The position numbers and the translations under genes were made by a program. The notes below the pieces were generated by a model. The model was not told the origin of the DNA. It did not search any database and saw nothing but the letters and a program-made list of their open reading frames with translations. 64,000 nucleotides of DNA from Diphasiastrum complanatum (Eukaryota > Streptophyta > Lycopodiopsida > Lycopodiales > Lycopodiaceae), in NCBI GenBank assembly GCA_029204225.1, contig CM055106.1:16917314-16981313 (forward strand), written 5' to 3'. Positions 14,858 to 53,762 of the stretch are shown piece after piece (position 1 is the stretch's first letter; each line of letters opens with the position of its first letter).

Positions 14858-17372
14858 CTACGGTTCTCCGGACCACTGGCATTTAGACCCCGACTGCAAA
14901 GATCTTACACAATCGAGATAAGAGTTAGTCACCCCGATGTTTTCCAGAGTGTCGATGCATATAAGTTTACGACCCATGACATTTAATAACGACGTCACAC
15001 AGTAAGATAACTTGAACAAACAGACCGACCATTCAGGAGCAGAGAAAGACTCAACAATCGAGTTGATGTCTTCCCAATGTTTTGCTCTGTTTTTAGTAGT
15101 CGGGCTACAAGTCACAAATTTTTAAATCACCGTCCCTTGGTCGCCAAAACACAGACTAAAAAATTTGAGTTTACTGTGCACACAGGCGTTCAGATCACTT
15201 GGTGCATCAGCATTATACAAGACATATAGAACAGGTTGCAAATTTTGCATTTGCACTCCATCTTGTTGTAGAGGGGTAGTAATAACCCTCAAATATTGAG
15301 AGTTTTATGTCATGCATTGATTTTAAGCTTCCCTTGACTCCCTCTTTGATACTTTGTTCCAAAAATAGTACAATAACACACAATTTGTGTTCTGCCATGA
15401 GGGTGGCCAGGCAGTGCCGCACCAATGTAGTCATGTAACTTGAACTAATTGATTCGATATTATAAAAAATGTACAATGTGGGACTCTCCCAAGTAGATGA
15501 AGGAACGGCCATGAAGTTCGATTCATCAACCCCACAACAAATCGCTTTATTTCCTTTGAAGGTCTTCACTTTGCAAGAAAATCTCCAAGAAGTGGTGGCG
15601 CTGCTCCCCGCATGACTTTGTCTCTGATTTATTTTTTCTTTTATTTTTTCAACAAATTGCATTAAAGAGGGTGGTATGGCAATCTGCAGCTTAGATGATA
15701 TGCTTCTGCTGCTGCTTGTAGCCGCTCTAATCCAATCATAGGCAAACTTTTTGTTGATAGACGAGGATAGGCGCTTTATTGCCTCTTTGTCATACTGCAC
15801 ATCTGTTGGCAAATCATTGTCTAAAGAAATCAAGAACTTTACAACATGCAGAGCTATTGTTTCCTTGACAATTGTCGCCACACCATCTTCAATGTATTTT
15901 TCACTATTTGTTTTGCCAAAATACAATTGGCCCTCCAAGAGTTTTTTGCATACCTTCATACAAATTGGGTACGACAAGTACCGCAGCGATCTGAAAAATC
16001 TTACAGTGAATGGAACGGTCTTTTGACGTTGTGGTGCAAGCGCTGGCTCATCGTATGGAAGAGACCTAGCCACATAATGCTTCATAACTTCCAAGTAGTT
16101 AATAAACCTGTCATCCGAATGCATCAATATATTGGTATACTCCTCAAAGGTTTGATACGAAGTCAACAAGGGCAACCTTCCCTTCAATGTGCCAACGAGC
16201 TGACTGCCGAGAATGCTTGACAATCCATGATAAAATTGGGCCATTCTTTTGCTCATCTCTTAATCCAACTTCACTCCTTTGATGTATCGAGGCATGTCCA
16301 ATGAGATCCAGAGCTCTCATGCACGTTCCATTATTTCAACCAGATTACTCCTTTTACGTTTGCTCTCAGGTTTATAATTCAACTTGTTGGACTCCAATAT
16401 GTAGCAGGGCGTGCTTTTATATATACAAATATACACATGCACATATGCAAATAGCCTATCGTATATTTGGCTATGAAGTTTACCGGTTCTAACTGCGGTC
16501 AGCGCTATTTCGTTACAGGCACAACAAAAATGTTGACCATCAATAGGTTCAAAAGTACAATGAGATAAGAACCTATTTTTGCATAGCCCGTCGAATCTGG
16601 AATCTTCATTGATATCCGTCTCTTTTGAATATAGCTATAAATACAATTGTGCTGCTTGCACCATATCCACACGTTTGAGTTCATGGTACATCTTTAAAAA
16701 TTTCTCTGGACTGTCGAACAAAACCTCGGGTTCATCTCCATTCTTGAAAAAAATCGGCCTCACTGTGACATTGCTAGAAGTAGGTGTAGGCCCGTTTATT
16801 ATGCAAACCAATTGATACAACTGCTCAACAAAAGAAAAATCAAGGGCACGTTGGTTTGTAAAAAGCGAGGCTCAATGAATATTCTTTGACTTAATTCGAT
16901 ACATATGTTTGCCCCAAACGTAACCAACATCATCAAAGGAATATGCATCGAGATTGACATTTGTTTCCTCCTCAAACTCACCCAATGTATCATCGTCATC
17001 AGAGGATGATATAATGTCCTCTATGCCTCCAGATCTCATGTCAGCCACACCAACCCTTGGCTCCATTGACCTTTTTCCCACCTGTCCAACCGGCTTGGCT
17101 GTCCTTCGATGTAACTTTTCACCGTGCTTGTTTTCTGCCTCCAAATAGAGTTGGAGTTGAGGATGGTGCCGGTTTTGTCTCGGAGAATAATACCACATCT
17201 GTTCCTCTCAGCTCGCTGACTACGGCCATGGCAGTTTCAGTTGTCTCCATCATTGTTTCTTCACGTTCTCGCATCATTTCATGCAAGTTGTGAAGAGCAA
17301 TCATCCCATCGAGTAAATTTCCATGATAACTATGCAATGCACCAATTGAGTCATGAATTTCTCCCCGCCCAC
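14858..17372 (-). pseudogene. Unidentified multi-part coding remnant
   Basis: Minus-strand coding potential runs through about 2.5 kb with shifts of frame: 17372-17119 (HNLHEMMREREETMMETTE), 17198-16872 (acidic, SSSDDDDTLGEFEEETN), 16820-16635 (contains SNVTVRPIFFKNGDEPEVLF), the long frame 16256-15213, and 15115-14858 (KHWEDINSIVES). Sequence just upstream of 16256 also reads on in frame apart from one stop, and the 15225-15116 segment continues in another frame. This looks like one ancestral protein of some 700-800 residues broken by a few indels, or a gene with unrecognised introns. I recognise no family. A transposon-encoded protein is possible given the surroundings. Confidence 0.45.
15213..16256 (-). 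CDS. 347-codon open frame, unknown protein
   Basis: This is the longest open frame in the window. It starts with MSKRMAQFYHGLSSILGSQL, but coding-like sequence upstream suggests this Met is internal. The composition is ordinary for a soluble globular protein with a balanced charge. There is a Ser-rich stretch (AATSSSRSISSK) near residue 180, a Lys/Glu helix (FVEKIKEKINQR) near 205, and Cys residues (SCKVKTFKGNKAICCG) near 230. No signal peptide or clear membrane segment was seen. No catalytic signature of transposases, polymerases or kinases was found. It may be a surviving segment of the pseudogene around it. Confidence 0.45.
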   Translation of the reverse strand: MSKRMAQFYHGLSSILGSQLVGTLKGRLPLLTSYQTFEEYTNILMHSDDRFINYLEVMKHYVARSLPYDEPALAPQRQKTVPFTVRFFRSLRYLSYPICMKVCKKLLEGQLYFGKTNSEKYIEDGVATIVKETIALHVVKFLISLDNDLPTDVQYDKEAIKRLSSSINKKFAYDWIRAATSSSRSISSKLQIAIPPSLMQFVEKIKEKINQRQSHAGSSATTSWRFSCKVKTFKGNKAICCGVDESNFMAVPSSTWESPTLYIFYNIESISSSYMTTLVRHCLATLMAEHKLCVIVLFLEQSIKEGVKGSLKSMHDIKLSIFEGYYYPSTTRWSANAKFATCSICLV

Positions 17373-17393
17373 CCGCCGCGGCGGGTGGGCGGG
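17364..17393. repeat. Perfect 30-bp GC-only palindrome arm pair
   Basis: CCCGCCCACCCGCCG is followed directly by its reverse complement, with no spacer. The flanks continue imperfectly (TTCTC on the left, GAGAA on the right). The rest of the segment contains A/T runs and then poly-C. It could be a hairpin at the end of a short inserted element next to the coding remnant. Confidence 0.85.
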
Positions 17394-17433
17394 AAGGGGG
17401 AGAAGTTAAAAAAAAAAACTTTTTTTTTAAAGT

Positions 17434-17474
17434 CCCCCCCCCCCCCCCCCCCCCCCCCTGCCCCCCTCCCCCCC
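17434..17474. repeat. Poly-C tract
   Basis: A run of 25 C, then TG, then further C runs. Lengths of such runs are unreliable in assemblies. The complementary strand is a potential G-quadruplex. Confidence 0.9.
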
Positions 17475-17678
17475 GCTTAACACTACTTAACTTAGAAGAT
17501 TAGATTTAACTAAAAAGGCATGGAGAAAAGCAAAAGAAAATTACCTTATTGTAGGAGAAAAAAATTTGAAGCAGGTATCAATTCACTCATGTTTTTTTTA
17601 ATTTTATTTTATTTTATTTTAAGTTTATTTATGTTTTTCTGCCATTGTCAAGTTCTATAAATACTTATGAGACAAATG

Positions 17679-19034
<1,356 letters not shown>

Positions 19035-19356
19035 CATACTTTTGGTGTGAATTTATACAATATGCAAAATTACAAGTGCTTTTACACAGTCTGTAGAAAT
19101 ACATGGAGTTTGACAACAATGTCACATTTTCTCTCTCTACAACCCTGACAGTGCCGCCTGTCAGAAATTACGAGTAAAATTACAGTGTCGTATTTTTCGC
19201 ATTTTTGCGACACAGTCGCCTGTCAGAAATCTCGTGTAAAAATGCAGTGTTGCCTTTTTCGCATTATTCGCCTGTCAGGAATTATGAGTAAAAATACAGA
19301 GTCGCATTTTTGGCATTTTTCAAAGTGTCTCAAATGTTAAGGAAATGACTCTGGCA
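19035..19356 (+). repeat. Fragment of LTR family B (inverted copy)
   Basis: This matches, in opposite orientation, the LTR segment at about 21915-22240. Shared phrases include 'aagtgcttttacacagtctg', 'ctctctctacaaccctgaca', and repeated blocks of 'cctgtcagaaat..cg.gtaaaa' with 'gtgtcg..tttttcgcattt'. Only the U3-like part is present. Confidence 0.75.
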
Positions 19357-19374
19357 AATGTTAAAATATCACTT

Positions 19375-20699
19375 CCAACTTGTTGTATCTTGTAGATCTT
19401 AAGTTATTTGAGCTTGACAGGATCTCACACGTTTGGAGTCTGTTCCCACGTGTGGTCAAACTTTTTGTAAATAGATTGGACTTCCATGTGAATGAGTTAT
19501 TACTCACACATGTCAAGATACCATTCACATGTGTGGATAAGCTTCTAGAAAATAAGATAGGAAGATTCCATTAGATCCTATTTTATAGGGAATATTCCTA
19601 TAAATGTGGAAGACTAGCTTTTTGTTTTCTAGCCAAAGAGAATAGTCAACTTTGGGAAATGAGCACATATGGCTCCCATTGGTGGATCTGGATGACTAGG
19701 CACTCTTCACACGTGTGAAGGCTTGTTGGATAGTACACAACTCATGGATGTACTTGATCTATAAAGAGATCAACCAGATCAATAACAAGTTGATGTGACA
19801 TTGGCAAATTTGAGTTATTTCGCATGATAGGGGTAAATCCCATCAAGAAGGGGTCAAAGTTGATCAATCTTAATATATTAGATTTGAAACTAGTTGAGTC
19901 AGCCATGCCGAGTGATCAATAGCAAAATCACACGTTATGCATCAAATTTGAGTTATTCCGAGTGATAGGTACCAAATTCAAGCTATTTCAATGTCTTGAA
20001 GTCAATATTATATTAGTTTCATCACTCAATGGACAAATTCGAGTGATAAACACCAAAAATGCTAGCAAATTTGAGCTATCTGATGTGATAGGGATCAAAT
20101 GACAAATGAGTATAAATTATGTTTTGATTTGATATAAGACAAGTACATGATTTGATATTGTTGTTTTCCAATTATAGATGAGATTAAAAATAATCTTAGT
20201 TACTCAAAAGTGTCTCGCCACTGTCATAACGACATGACACTTGCTTAGTTTCTTAAATAGTTGAAAAGAAATCACACTTGTATTTCATAGCTTGCTTGCA
20301 TGTGCTTCTTTTCTTTGTGAATTCTACAAGGTCATTTTGTTCAAGCAAATTGACATTGGTGAGGTATCTAAATGTTTTAGTGATAAAAATATTTGTGGAT
20401 CTTGCTAAATTTGTTTGTACATCAATTTTAACTATATATTTTGATAAGTGTATTTTGTCAATATCACATGCATAAATAAGATTTAACATTCTTGTTGAAA
20501 AATTGCAAATAAAATTTAATCGTTGATTAGCGAATATGTGTTCTGATGAGGAAATGCCTCGAAACAAGTATATTTATCTAATGTACAGTAGACATTATGT
20601 ACTTAGCATTTGGATTTGCAACATTGTGTGTTAAATATAACTTTTTTTGTTTTTTTTCTATGATTGTTTAAAGCACGACGCCTCCACAGCAAAAAGTTA
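19375..20699. other. Repeat-like DNA with CACGTG-type palindromes
   Basis: 19420-19740 contains several CACACGTG/CACATGTG palindromes, a CCTATAAAT box at 19599-19607, and a block near 19425-19455 similar to 62120-62160. It may be an old LTR of the family at 62-63 kb. From 19740 onwards I see phrases repeated with 'gagtgatag' and 'caaattcgag', but no gene. Confidence 0.3.
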
Positions 20700-21275
20700 A
20701 AGAAGATGCAATATTAAAATAAAATCATGAAAAGGAGCATAAATTCTTGATCAAAGGCTTATTGGAGCATCATCGCCATCAAGTTCTAGTGCCCAACCTT
20801 GACTCAAATCGAAGGTACTATATATTTATTTGTTTAAAACTTAAGAGTGTATTTATACACATATAAATTATCTTGTAACATTAAGCTAATCATTCTTGTA
20901 ATTTTAAAATGAAATTAGTATCAACAGAGGTACAATGAAAAGATATATTGTGAGTGCAAACAATGCAAAGGATTGAAAAGTCAAGAAAGACGAATAGTGG
21001 CGCAACATCTGTGGAAGTTTGGAAATCATATTGAGGAGCCCGACATGGATTTGGAGGTATATTTTGACTAGTTAGTACTTTTTCTTATCATACACATATT
21101 TATAATTTTTTTTTAAAAAAAAATTAATACTTATATAATGTTTCACTCTTGCTGAATAAGACATTGGTGTCAATGTCTTATAACACGTCGATTGACAATC
21201 TTATCAACATGATAAGAGATATCGATTTTGGATCATCCTTGGCATTAGACGAAGATCATTACCTCACAAACCTTG

Positions 21276-22345
21276 TGTAGAATATCCTCCTCTTCCTATC
21301 TCATTTAGATCTACTCCATTAAAAAACGCTAAGGAGTGCAAGACAATAGCGGATAGAAACCGCGCACTCTAAGCTATCTGAGAAATAAGTCTGATAATAA
21401 GCAGCTTTGCTGATAAGCAGTAGCACAATAGCAACTCTAAATAAATCTCTAAAACTGAGCTAGAATGCTCAAGAGAGTTCAAGCTTGAAAGCTTGATAGA
21501 GAGGTAACTACAATACTTTCTGATTGTGAACGATCTGCTTGATAAGAGCGCAAGAAGCGTCGTGTAATAACACTCAACTCCTTTACAATTCACAATAACA
21601 TTTCAGATTATCAGATGATAACTAAGATGTATGAACAATTGATTTATACCAAGTAATTAGGTCGTCAAATGCGATTGCCAGTTGGCTGGAGTCCGTTGGC
21701 ATTCATTCAGTTCCTTTTCATAAATTGATTGCTGATAAGCGATGAAAATTGGCCATAAACAATCTGTCTGCATAAATGAACTAAAATTGTCACTCTGCAG
21801 AAATGAACGTAAACTGCCACAGGTGACAATGTCGCAAAAAGGTGACAATGTCGACTTTTTGCGAAAAATGCGATAGTGTCCTAAAATCTCATTTCCTTCA
21901 TATTTGAGGTAGTTCCACACTTTGCCAGAGTCATTTCCTTAACATTTGAGGCACTTTGAAAAATGCGACTCTACATTTTTACTCGTAATCTATGACAGGT
22001 GAAAAATGCCAAAAAGACGACACTGCATTTTTACACGAGATTCCTAACAGGCGACTGTGTCGCAAAAATGCGAAAAATGCGACACTATAATTTTACTCGT
22101 AATTTCTGACATGAGACACTGTCAGGGTTGTAGAGAGAGAAAATACGACACTATTGTCAAACTTCGTGTATTTCTACAGACTGTGTAAAAGCACTTGCAA
22201 TTCTGCAGACTGTATAAAAACACGGGAAAATCCGCAGAACTGGATAAACAATGGATGAGGATTAAAACGATTAGTCGATTAGTAAGAAGGAGAATAATCC
22301 AATAGAAACACTTGGTGGGCGACAAAGATAATATTTCTGCCAGAC
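21276..22345 (-). mobile_element. LTR of family B inserted in the CACTA gene
   Basis: The insertion separates CACTA coding pieces. On the minus strand it has a U3 with repeated 'gtgtcgcatttttcgc' and 'cctgtcagaaat' blocks, a TATAAAT box (21648-21642), and a downstream R/U5-like region ending ...TTCTACA at 21276. No internal retroelement sequence is attached, so it is probably a solo LTR. The 22345 end is approximate and no clean target duplication was found. The inverted partial copy at 19035-19356 supports the repeat status. Confidence 0.6.
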
Positions 22346-22743
22346 ATGATCTACAAGAATGAAAAACAAAAAAAGAGTATTGGCCAAGATTAAGTACTGA
22401 TGGAAATACCTATACTATTCTAAGAGCCCCTTGGATTCTTACGAAAGATGAGAGCAACAACAGGTTTTGCTCATTCACTACGAACATCATTCACAACTAA
22501 AAAAACCTCCATGGTCTAAAATCTCATGATTGGTTGAAGATGCTCGAGTACATATTTCCAATGTGCATTCATGGCTGTCTAAATGATCAAGTGCATGATG
22601 CCATTTACAAATTAGCATCCGTTGTCAGGCACTTGTATTTTTTTGTTTACATCTTATGAAATTGCGTGTTTTTTTCTAATACAAGTTTAATAAAATCATA
22701 TGAACGTACTAAATTCTAGCTACATTGCAAACATGATGTAGAT

Positions 22744-22961
22744 GGATGTGTGATAAGGAGATTCGTGAGATAGATGTGCAAACAAAACATGAAGATATGG
22801 TGGAGGCTGTATGTATGCTTGAGAGGGATTTTCCAACTTCTATCCTAGAAATACAGGTGCATCTGCTTGTGCACTTGGTCCAAGAAATTGATATTGCCGG
22901 TCTTGTGCACTCAAGGTATACACATGATTTTGATTTTAGTGGTTTCATGAATGTAGTGTGA
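22744..22961 (+). pseudogene. CACTA DUF4218 fragment
   Basis: The frame reads VEAVCMLERDFPTSILEIQV then HLLVHLVQEIDIAGLVHSR, the conserved DUF4218 pattern (LE..FP...D...HL..HL..E....G.V..R). It continues after a short intron at 23010 with RWMFLLERFMKV, the pattern 'RWMYPFER'. Confidence 0.8.
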
Positions 22962-23772
22962 TTCTTTTTAAATTAATAACACAATGCTCTCATTGCGTTA
23001 AAATTTTTTGTAGGTGGATGTTTCTCTTGGAGAGATTCATGAAAGTGTTTTGTGCCGTAGGAAAGCATGTTAGAAGGATGGAAAGTGCAAGAATCATTTT
23101 TTTTATGTTACCAAAGTTTTGCTTCAAATAGATCCATCCGCTCCACGATTATGGCATGATGAGAAAGCAACGAGGTGAAAGGTGAAAAACTTCAAGGTAT
23201 GGGTAGTCTTAAAAAAAAGACACGGATTTTAAGAGGACAAATTTCAACCTTCATGCTATGTAATTTAGGAGTAATGGATAAGTTGTTGGAATTATATGAA
23301 CCAGAAAAAGAAGGGTATTGACTAGAAATTGACACTGACACAATAGGTGTAGAGGTCAAGCTGCACCTTCACAGGATGTTGAGCCCCAACCAATGCACCA
23401 TAGACTGGATGATTGATACACTCCAATAGGCAAGATCAAAGGAACAATTCATATATGACACAAAATGAGAATTTGCAAGAGGATGTGATTGGAAGGTTTG
23501 TCTATAACTCTATTTTTTTAAGTGAACAATTTTAATTTGTACGATGATTCATTATTGTTTTAATTATAATCAACATATGACAATATCGAAAGTATAGTGC
23601 AATGTGGGCATATGGTTGTCATCATTGCATTGAATCAATTGATATGAAACGACGAACTTATGATTGTGGTGTGATGACATCTCTCCATCAAGAAATTCGG
23701 AGTGGTGCTCGAGATCGAAGTCCAATTTTTTAAGAGCTTGAGTATGTAGGAATCATACAAGCCATATATGAA

Positions 23773-24406
23773 GTGTGTTTTGGTGAAATGGGTAAAATTT
23801 TTTTGTTTGACGTGAAATGGTTCAAAATCAACTATAGAGGATTAAATGCAACTGTAAAAAAAGATCGTAATGTATTTTTTGCTATCGGTTTAACCAAGAA
23901 ATTAAGCATGGACTTTTCAGACACATTGGTGTTGCCTTGTAATTGTGAACAGGTGTGCATGAGTTTCACATTTTTTTTGTTGTCAATTGTAACCAATGTT
24001 ATATTAAGCATCTACACTACTTTTTCATTACATCTATTTACTGTGAATTAAAATATGATCATAACAAGTATCTAATCTTAACATTGTTAAATGTGCAAGT
24101 ATTTATTCAACCAGATCGACTAAACAAAAATTGGTGGTATGTTGTTCAAATTAAGCCACGGTCAAGACATGTATTTGAAATTGCATATGTTGAGAATAAA
24201 ATGGAAGATCTAAATTTGGACAACACAAGTATATCTGATGAATATGTACAAATATCTTCAAGTTTTATAAATTTTGAAAACCCCAGAATGGATTCTCATG
24301 ATTTCGACGACCTAGATGATGAAAAGGACAACAATGATCCTTTGCACAAGGACAATATTGAGAGAGGTTTTGGCATGAATTATTACTTAATGTATGACCA
24401 AGACTA
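23773..24406 (+). pseudogene. CACTA DUF4216 region
   Basis: Two frames, 23773-23955 and 24105-24406, are interrupted by an AT-rich intron. They carry the DUF4216 signature (YEVCFGEMGKIFLFDVKWF; QVFIQPDRLNKNWWYVVQIK). An acidic tail (FDDLDDEKDNNDPLHKDN) follows before the stop at 24404-24406. Confidence 0.75.
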
Positions 24407-24820
24407 AAAGCACCTATCATCTATTATAGCCAGTCTCCCAAATTTTAGGCATCACCTTCAATGCGACTTCTTCACGAACTACATTGACCAACATGAACAC
24501 ACCATTGTCTTTGCAAAGCCAAGTTTAAAAAATAGTTATTTGTTTAAAGAAGACTCGATGTTGCTACTACACTTTGGAATCAGCGTGAATTTGTCTATTT
24601 TTCCTTGAACGTGGCTTGCCCTCCCAAGCTCTAAGTCGAGGTTTAGGGGAGACTAGCGCAACTAGCAGATTCTACATTGGGTAGATCTTGGAGATGGTGC
24701 GTGGTGGGCAAAAATGACCCCAAAGGCCAAGGCCAATGGGGCTTAAAGACCCATCGAGGTTTCAACCTGATGCACTCCCACTAAAAAATGTGGGTTAACG
24801 AGGAGAGAGAAAGGCCAAAA
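24374..24820 (+). repeat. Direct repeat, left copy (CACTA 3' region)
   Basis: Begins in the last codons of the CACTA frame (gcatgaattattactta) and runs to 'gtgggttaacgaggagagagaaaggcc'. The same sequence recurs at 26458-26886 with scattered differences. Confidence 0.85.
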
Positions 24821-24854
24821 CACAAGAACGTGGGCCTAGAGCTAGAGCTAGTGC

Positions 24855-25690
24855 ACTCTGATTGATGATTACTCAAGGAAGATGTGCATCTATACCATCA
24901 AGAGAAAATCAAAGGCATTTGAGTGTTTCATGAACATCAAAGCATCGGTAGAAAATCAATATGGTGCCAAGATCAAGGTAGTTATATCTGATCGTGGATG
25001 TGAATTTGTTAATTTATGCAAAGAGCATGGAATTAAGCAACAATTTGAATATGCCAAGACACCTCATCAAAATGGTGTAGCGGAAAGGAAGAATCGCATA
25101 GTGGTAGAATTTGCTAGAGCCATGATGACGGACATGATAGCCATTGATTCTTTTTGGGTGAAGTTGTATGCATGGTAGTTTTCTTGCAGAATAGGAGCCC
25201 GTCAATAGTTGCCATTTCAGATCACACTCTTGATGAGGCATTTAATGATAAGAAACCAAGAGTGGATGGCCTACCAGTGTTTGGATGCAAAGTGTATGTT
25301 CACAACCCTAAGAGTGAGAGGAGTAAAATATAGGAGAAAGCTCTTATACGCATTTTTATTGGGTATGATGAACAAACGAAAGGATATCGATGCTACAATC
25401 TAATTGGATGACTTATGCGCATTAATTGTGATGTAGTGTTTGATGAGGTTCACGGGTTTGGAGATGATGAGAGGGATAGTAATGATCTATCCAAATTGTT
25501 CATTGAGAATGAAACAATGGCACCACCTCAAGATGGACCACATGATGAAGATGTAAGGTGTAGCACACTTGTAATTGATGAGACTAGATGGAAGATGGAT
25601 GAACCTTTTGGTACAAACAAAACAGAAGTGGCAGGTGATAAGCACAAAAAAAAGGACATTCCTTGGGATATATACTCGTCTTGAAGTGGA
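24855..25690 (+). pseudogene. Ty1/copia integrase fragment
   Basis: The frame reads LIDDYSRKMCIYTIKRKSKA (first acidic residue), VISDRGCEF (second), then KTPHQNGVAERKNR (the catalytic Glu context), the D-D-E integrase core of Ty1/copia. After a frameshift at about 25175 it continues with FLQNRSPS, VFGCKVYVHNPK, IGYDEQTKGYRCYN and CDVVFDE, the integrase C-terminal region. Stops and the frameshift make it inactive. No LTR or PBS adjoins it, so it is a fragment lying between the two direct repeats. Confidence 0.9.
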
Positions 25691-26457
25691 TCACCACAAC
25701 GATGATTTTGAAGAGCGAGAACAAAATGGATTTACTATTTCTTTTTGTTTTCATTTGATATCATGGTTTTGTGGTATTTGATGCCATGGCTCATGGCCAA
25801 GTTTTTTGTAGTAGCTGCAAAAGAATTTGCCATGTCTTTGATCATGATTACTATTGAAGGAATTCGACTTTGCTACTTATGTAGCAAATTTGGACCCTCA
25901 AAATAATGAGTTAGGCAAAGATTGTCAAGAAAGATGAAGCTAATCAATATATTATACACAAGCGACAATCAATGTGCTCCCATATTAAAAATGGACGTAT
26001 CTTTTGTTGATCCCCTATGATGAAAACACAAAAGCCTTTACTACTACATCTATTGATGATCATTCATTTGTGCATACGCCTATACACTTATGTTCATGTA
26101 TATGCAATCTATTTAAGACGCTATTGAATCCACTGGAACAAAATGCCAAGACCAAGGCAAGTGCTTCACCAGATTTGTAGAGTAAATTTGCATGCATTGA
26201 CACACAACAAATTGAGTTGTTAGTTGATGGCAATCCAAAATCTCACACATTTATAGTTCATTCAGCTCCGGACCAAGGTCAAGAAAATGTCTTGCATTAT
26301 GGAGGTTGAAATACCTAGTATAAGATTATTTTAGTCAATGGAAAAAAATGGCTCAAAGGCCTTTGCAAAAGGATGATATTTGCAGAAAAGTATGCCAATA
26401 ATGATGGTGCGTGTTTATTCATGAATAGTTTGTTATTTGGCCTCGTAAGACACTTTG
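25691..26457. other. Non-coding DNA between copia fragment and right repeat
   Basis: No open frame of note. Short stretches are reminiscent of a decayed polyprotein, but I could not assign any motif. Confidence 0.35.
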
Positions 26458-26886
26458 CATGAATTATTACTTAACGTATGACCAAGATTGAGAGTACCTA
26501 TCATCTATTATAGCCAACCTCCCAAATTTCAAGCATCTCATTCAATAAATACTTCTTTACAAACTTCTTCACAACATGAATACACACAATTGTATTTGCA
26601 AGCCAAGACCAAAAATAGTTATTTCTTTACAATGTTGCTATTACACCTTGGAACTCTCTTATATTTGCTGATTTTTCCATGAACATGGCTTGCCTTCCCA
26701 AGCTCTGAGTCTAGGTTTGGGGGAGACTAGCGCAACTTGGTTGATTCCACATTGGGTAGATTTTGGAGATAATTTCTTGTGGGCCCCAAGGCCAAGGCCA
26801 ACCTGGCTTAAAGACACACTAAGGTTTCAACCTGATGCCCTCCCACCCAAAAATGTGGGTTAACGAGGAGAGAGAAAGGCCAAAAA
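26458..26886 (+). repeat. Direct repeat, right copy
   Basis: Second copy of the 24374-24820 sequence, about 2.1 kb downstream. After it the phrase 'gagagagaaaggcc' and relatives recur to about 27000, an irregular minisatellite next to the SPDS promoter. Confidence 0.85.
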
Positions 26887-27429
26887 AGCCAAGGGAAAAT
26901 GAAAAATGAGGGGAAACCAGGAATTCGGGTGAACGCTAAAGGGGAAATGCAAAATGAGAGAAAGCCAGAAACTCGGGTTAGCAAGGAGAGGGAAAGGACC
27001 AAAAAGCTAAAGCCGAGTGAAAATGGAGGAGACTTGGGAGTGTGTTCGGCCTCGAAGGTAGAGTACCTCTAACATGCCCAGAGGGCCAAGGGCCAGGGAG
27101 GGCCAGGGCCCCATTTTGTTGATGTTGTGGAATTGACGAGATCATAGATGGCGCTACTGGTCTTGTCGCTGTCTAGCACCGCTCGTTTAGGCCGTACATA
27201 TCGCCATTCATTATTAATGCTTCATTATTATCGTACGAGTTCGATTAGCGATCTCTGGTTTGAGAGTCAGAAAAAGGGCGGGCAAATCGATCGGCCATCG
27301 CTGCCCAAAAGGACGGTCTTATCGATCATTGCTCAGCCATCGCTGCTGCTGCGGAGGAAAAGCTGGTCCAGAACGAAAAAGCAGGAAGCGATAATCAGTT
27401 TAGCGAGCTTGTGTGATCATTCAGGAGGG
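26887..27429 (+). promoter_or_regulatory. Upstream region of SPDS
   Basis: Contains GA-rich minisatellite-like sequence to about 27020 and 'gggccaagggccagggagggccagggcccc' type G/C repeats at 27085-27115. From 27148 the frame is open and in phase with SPDS. I see no convincing TATA box. The core promoter is probably within about 500 bp of the SPDS start, which is inference. Confidence 0.4.

Positions 27430-53762
<26,333 letters not shown>

Larger units (their letters stand above)
20700..24420 (+). mobile_element. CACTA (En/Spm-type) transposase gene, decayed
   Basis: Plus-strand exon-like pieces follow the order of plant TNP2-type transposases. There is a transposase-associated N-terminal segment at 20922-21056 (YNEKIYCECKQCKGLKSQ), and a Transposase_21 end at 22420-22640 (LKSHDWLKMLEYIFP, HGCLNDQVHDAI). 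A DUF4218 part lies at 22744-22918 (MLERDFPTSILEIQVHLLVH) and from 23010 (WMFLLERFMKV). A DUF4216 part lies at 23735-23955 (FLFDVKWFKINYRG) and 24105-24406 (FIQPDRLNKNWWYVV). Introns separate several of them. Most of the Transposase_21 core is missing at the site where an LTR now sits, and stops occur. The terminal repeats were not located. Confidence 0.78.

Noticed and set aside
15751-16220. Plus-strand open frames of 91 and 124 codons
   Set aside because: They overlap the 347-codon minus-strand frame and have no recognisable motifs.
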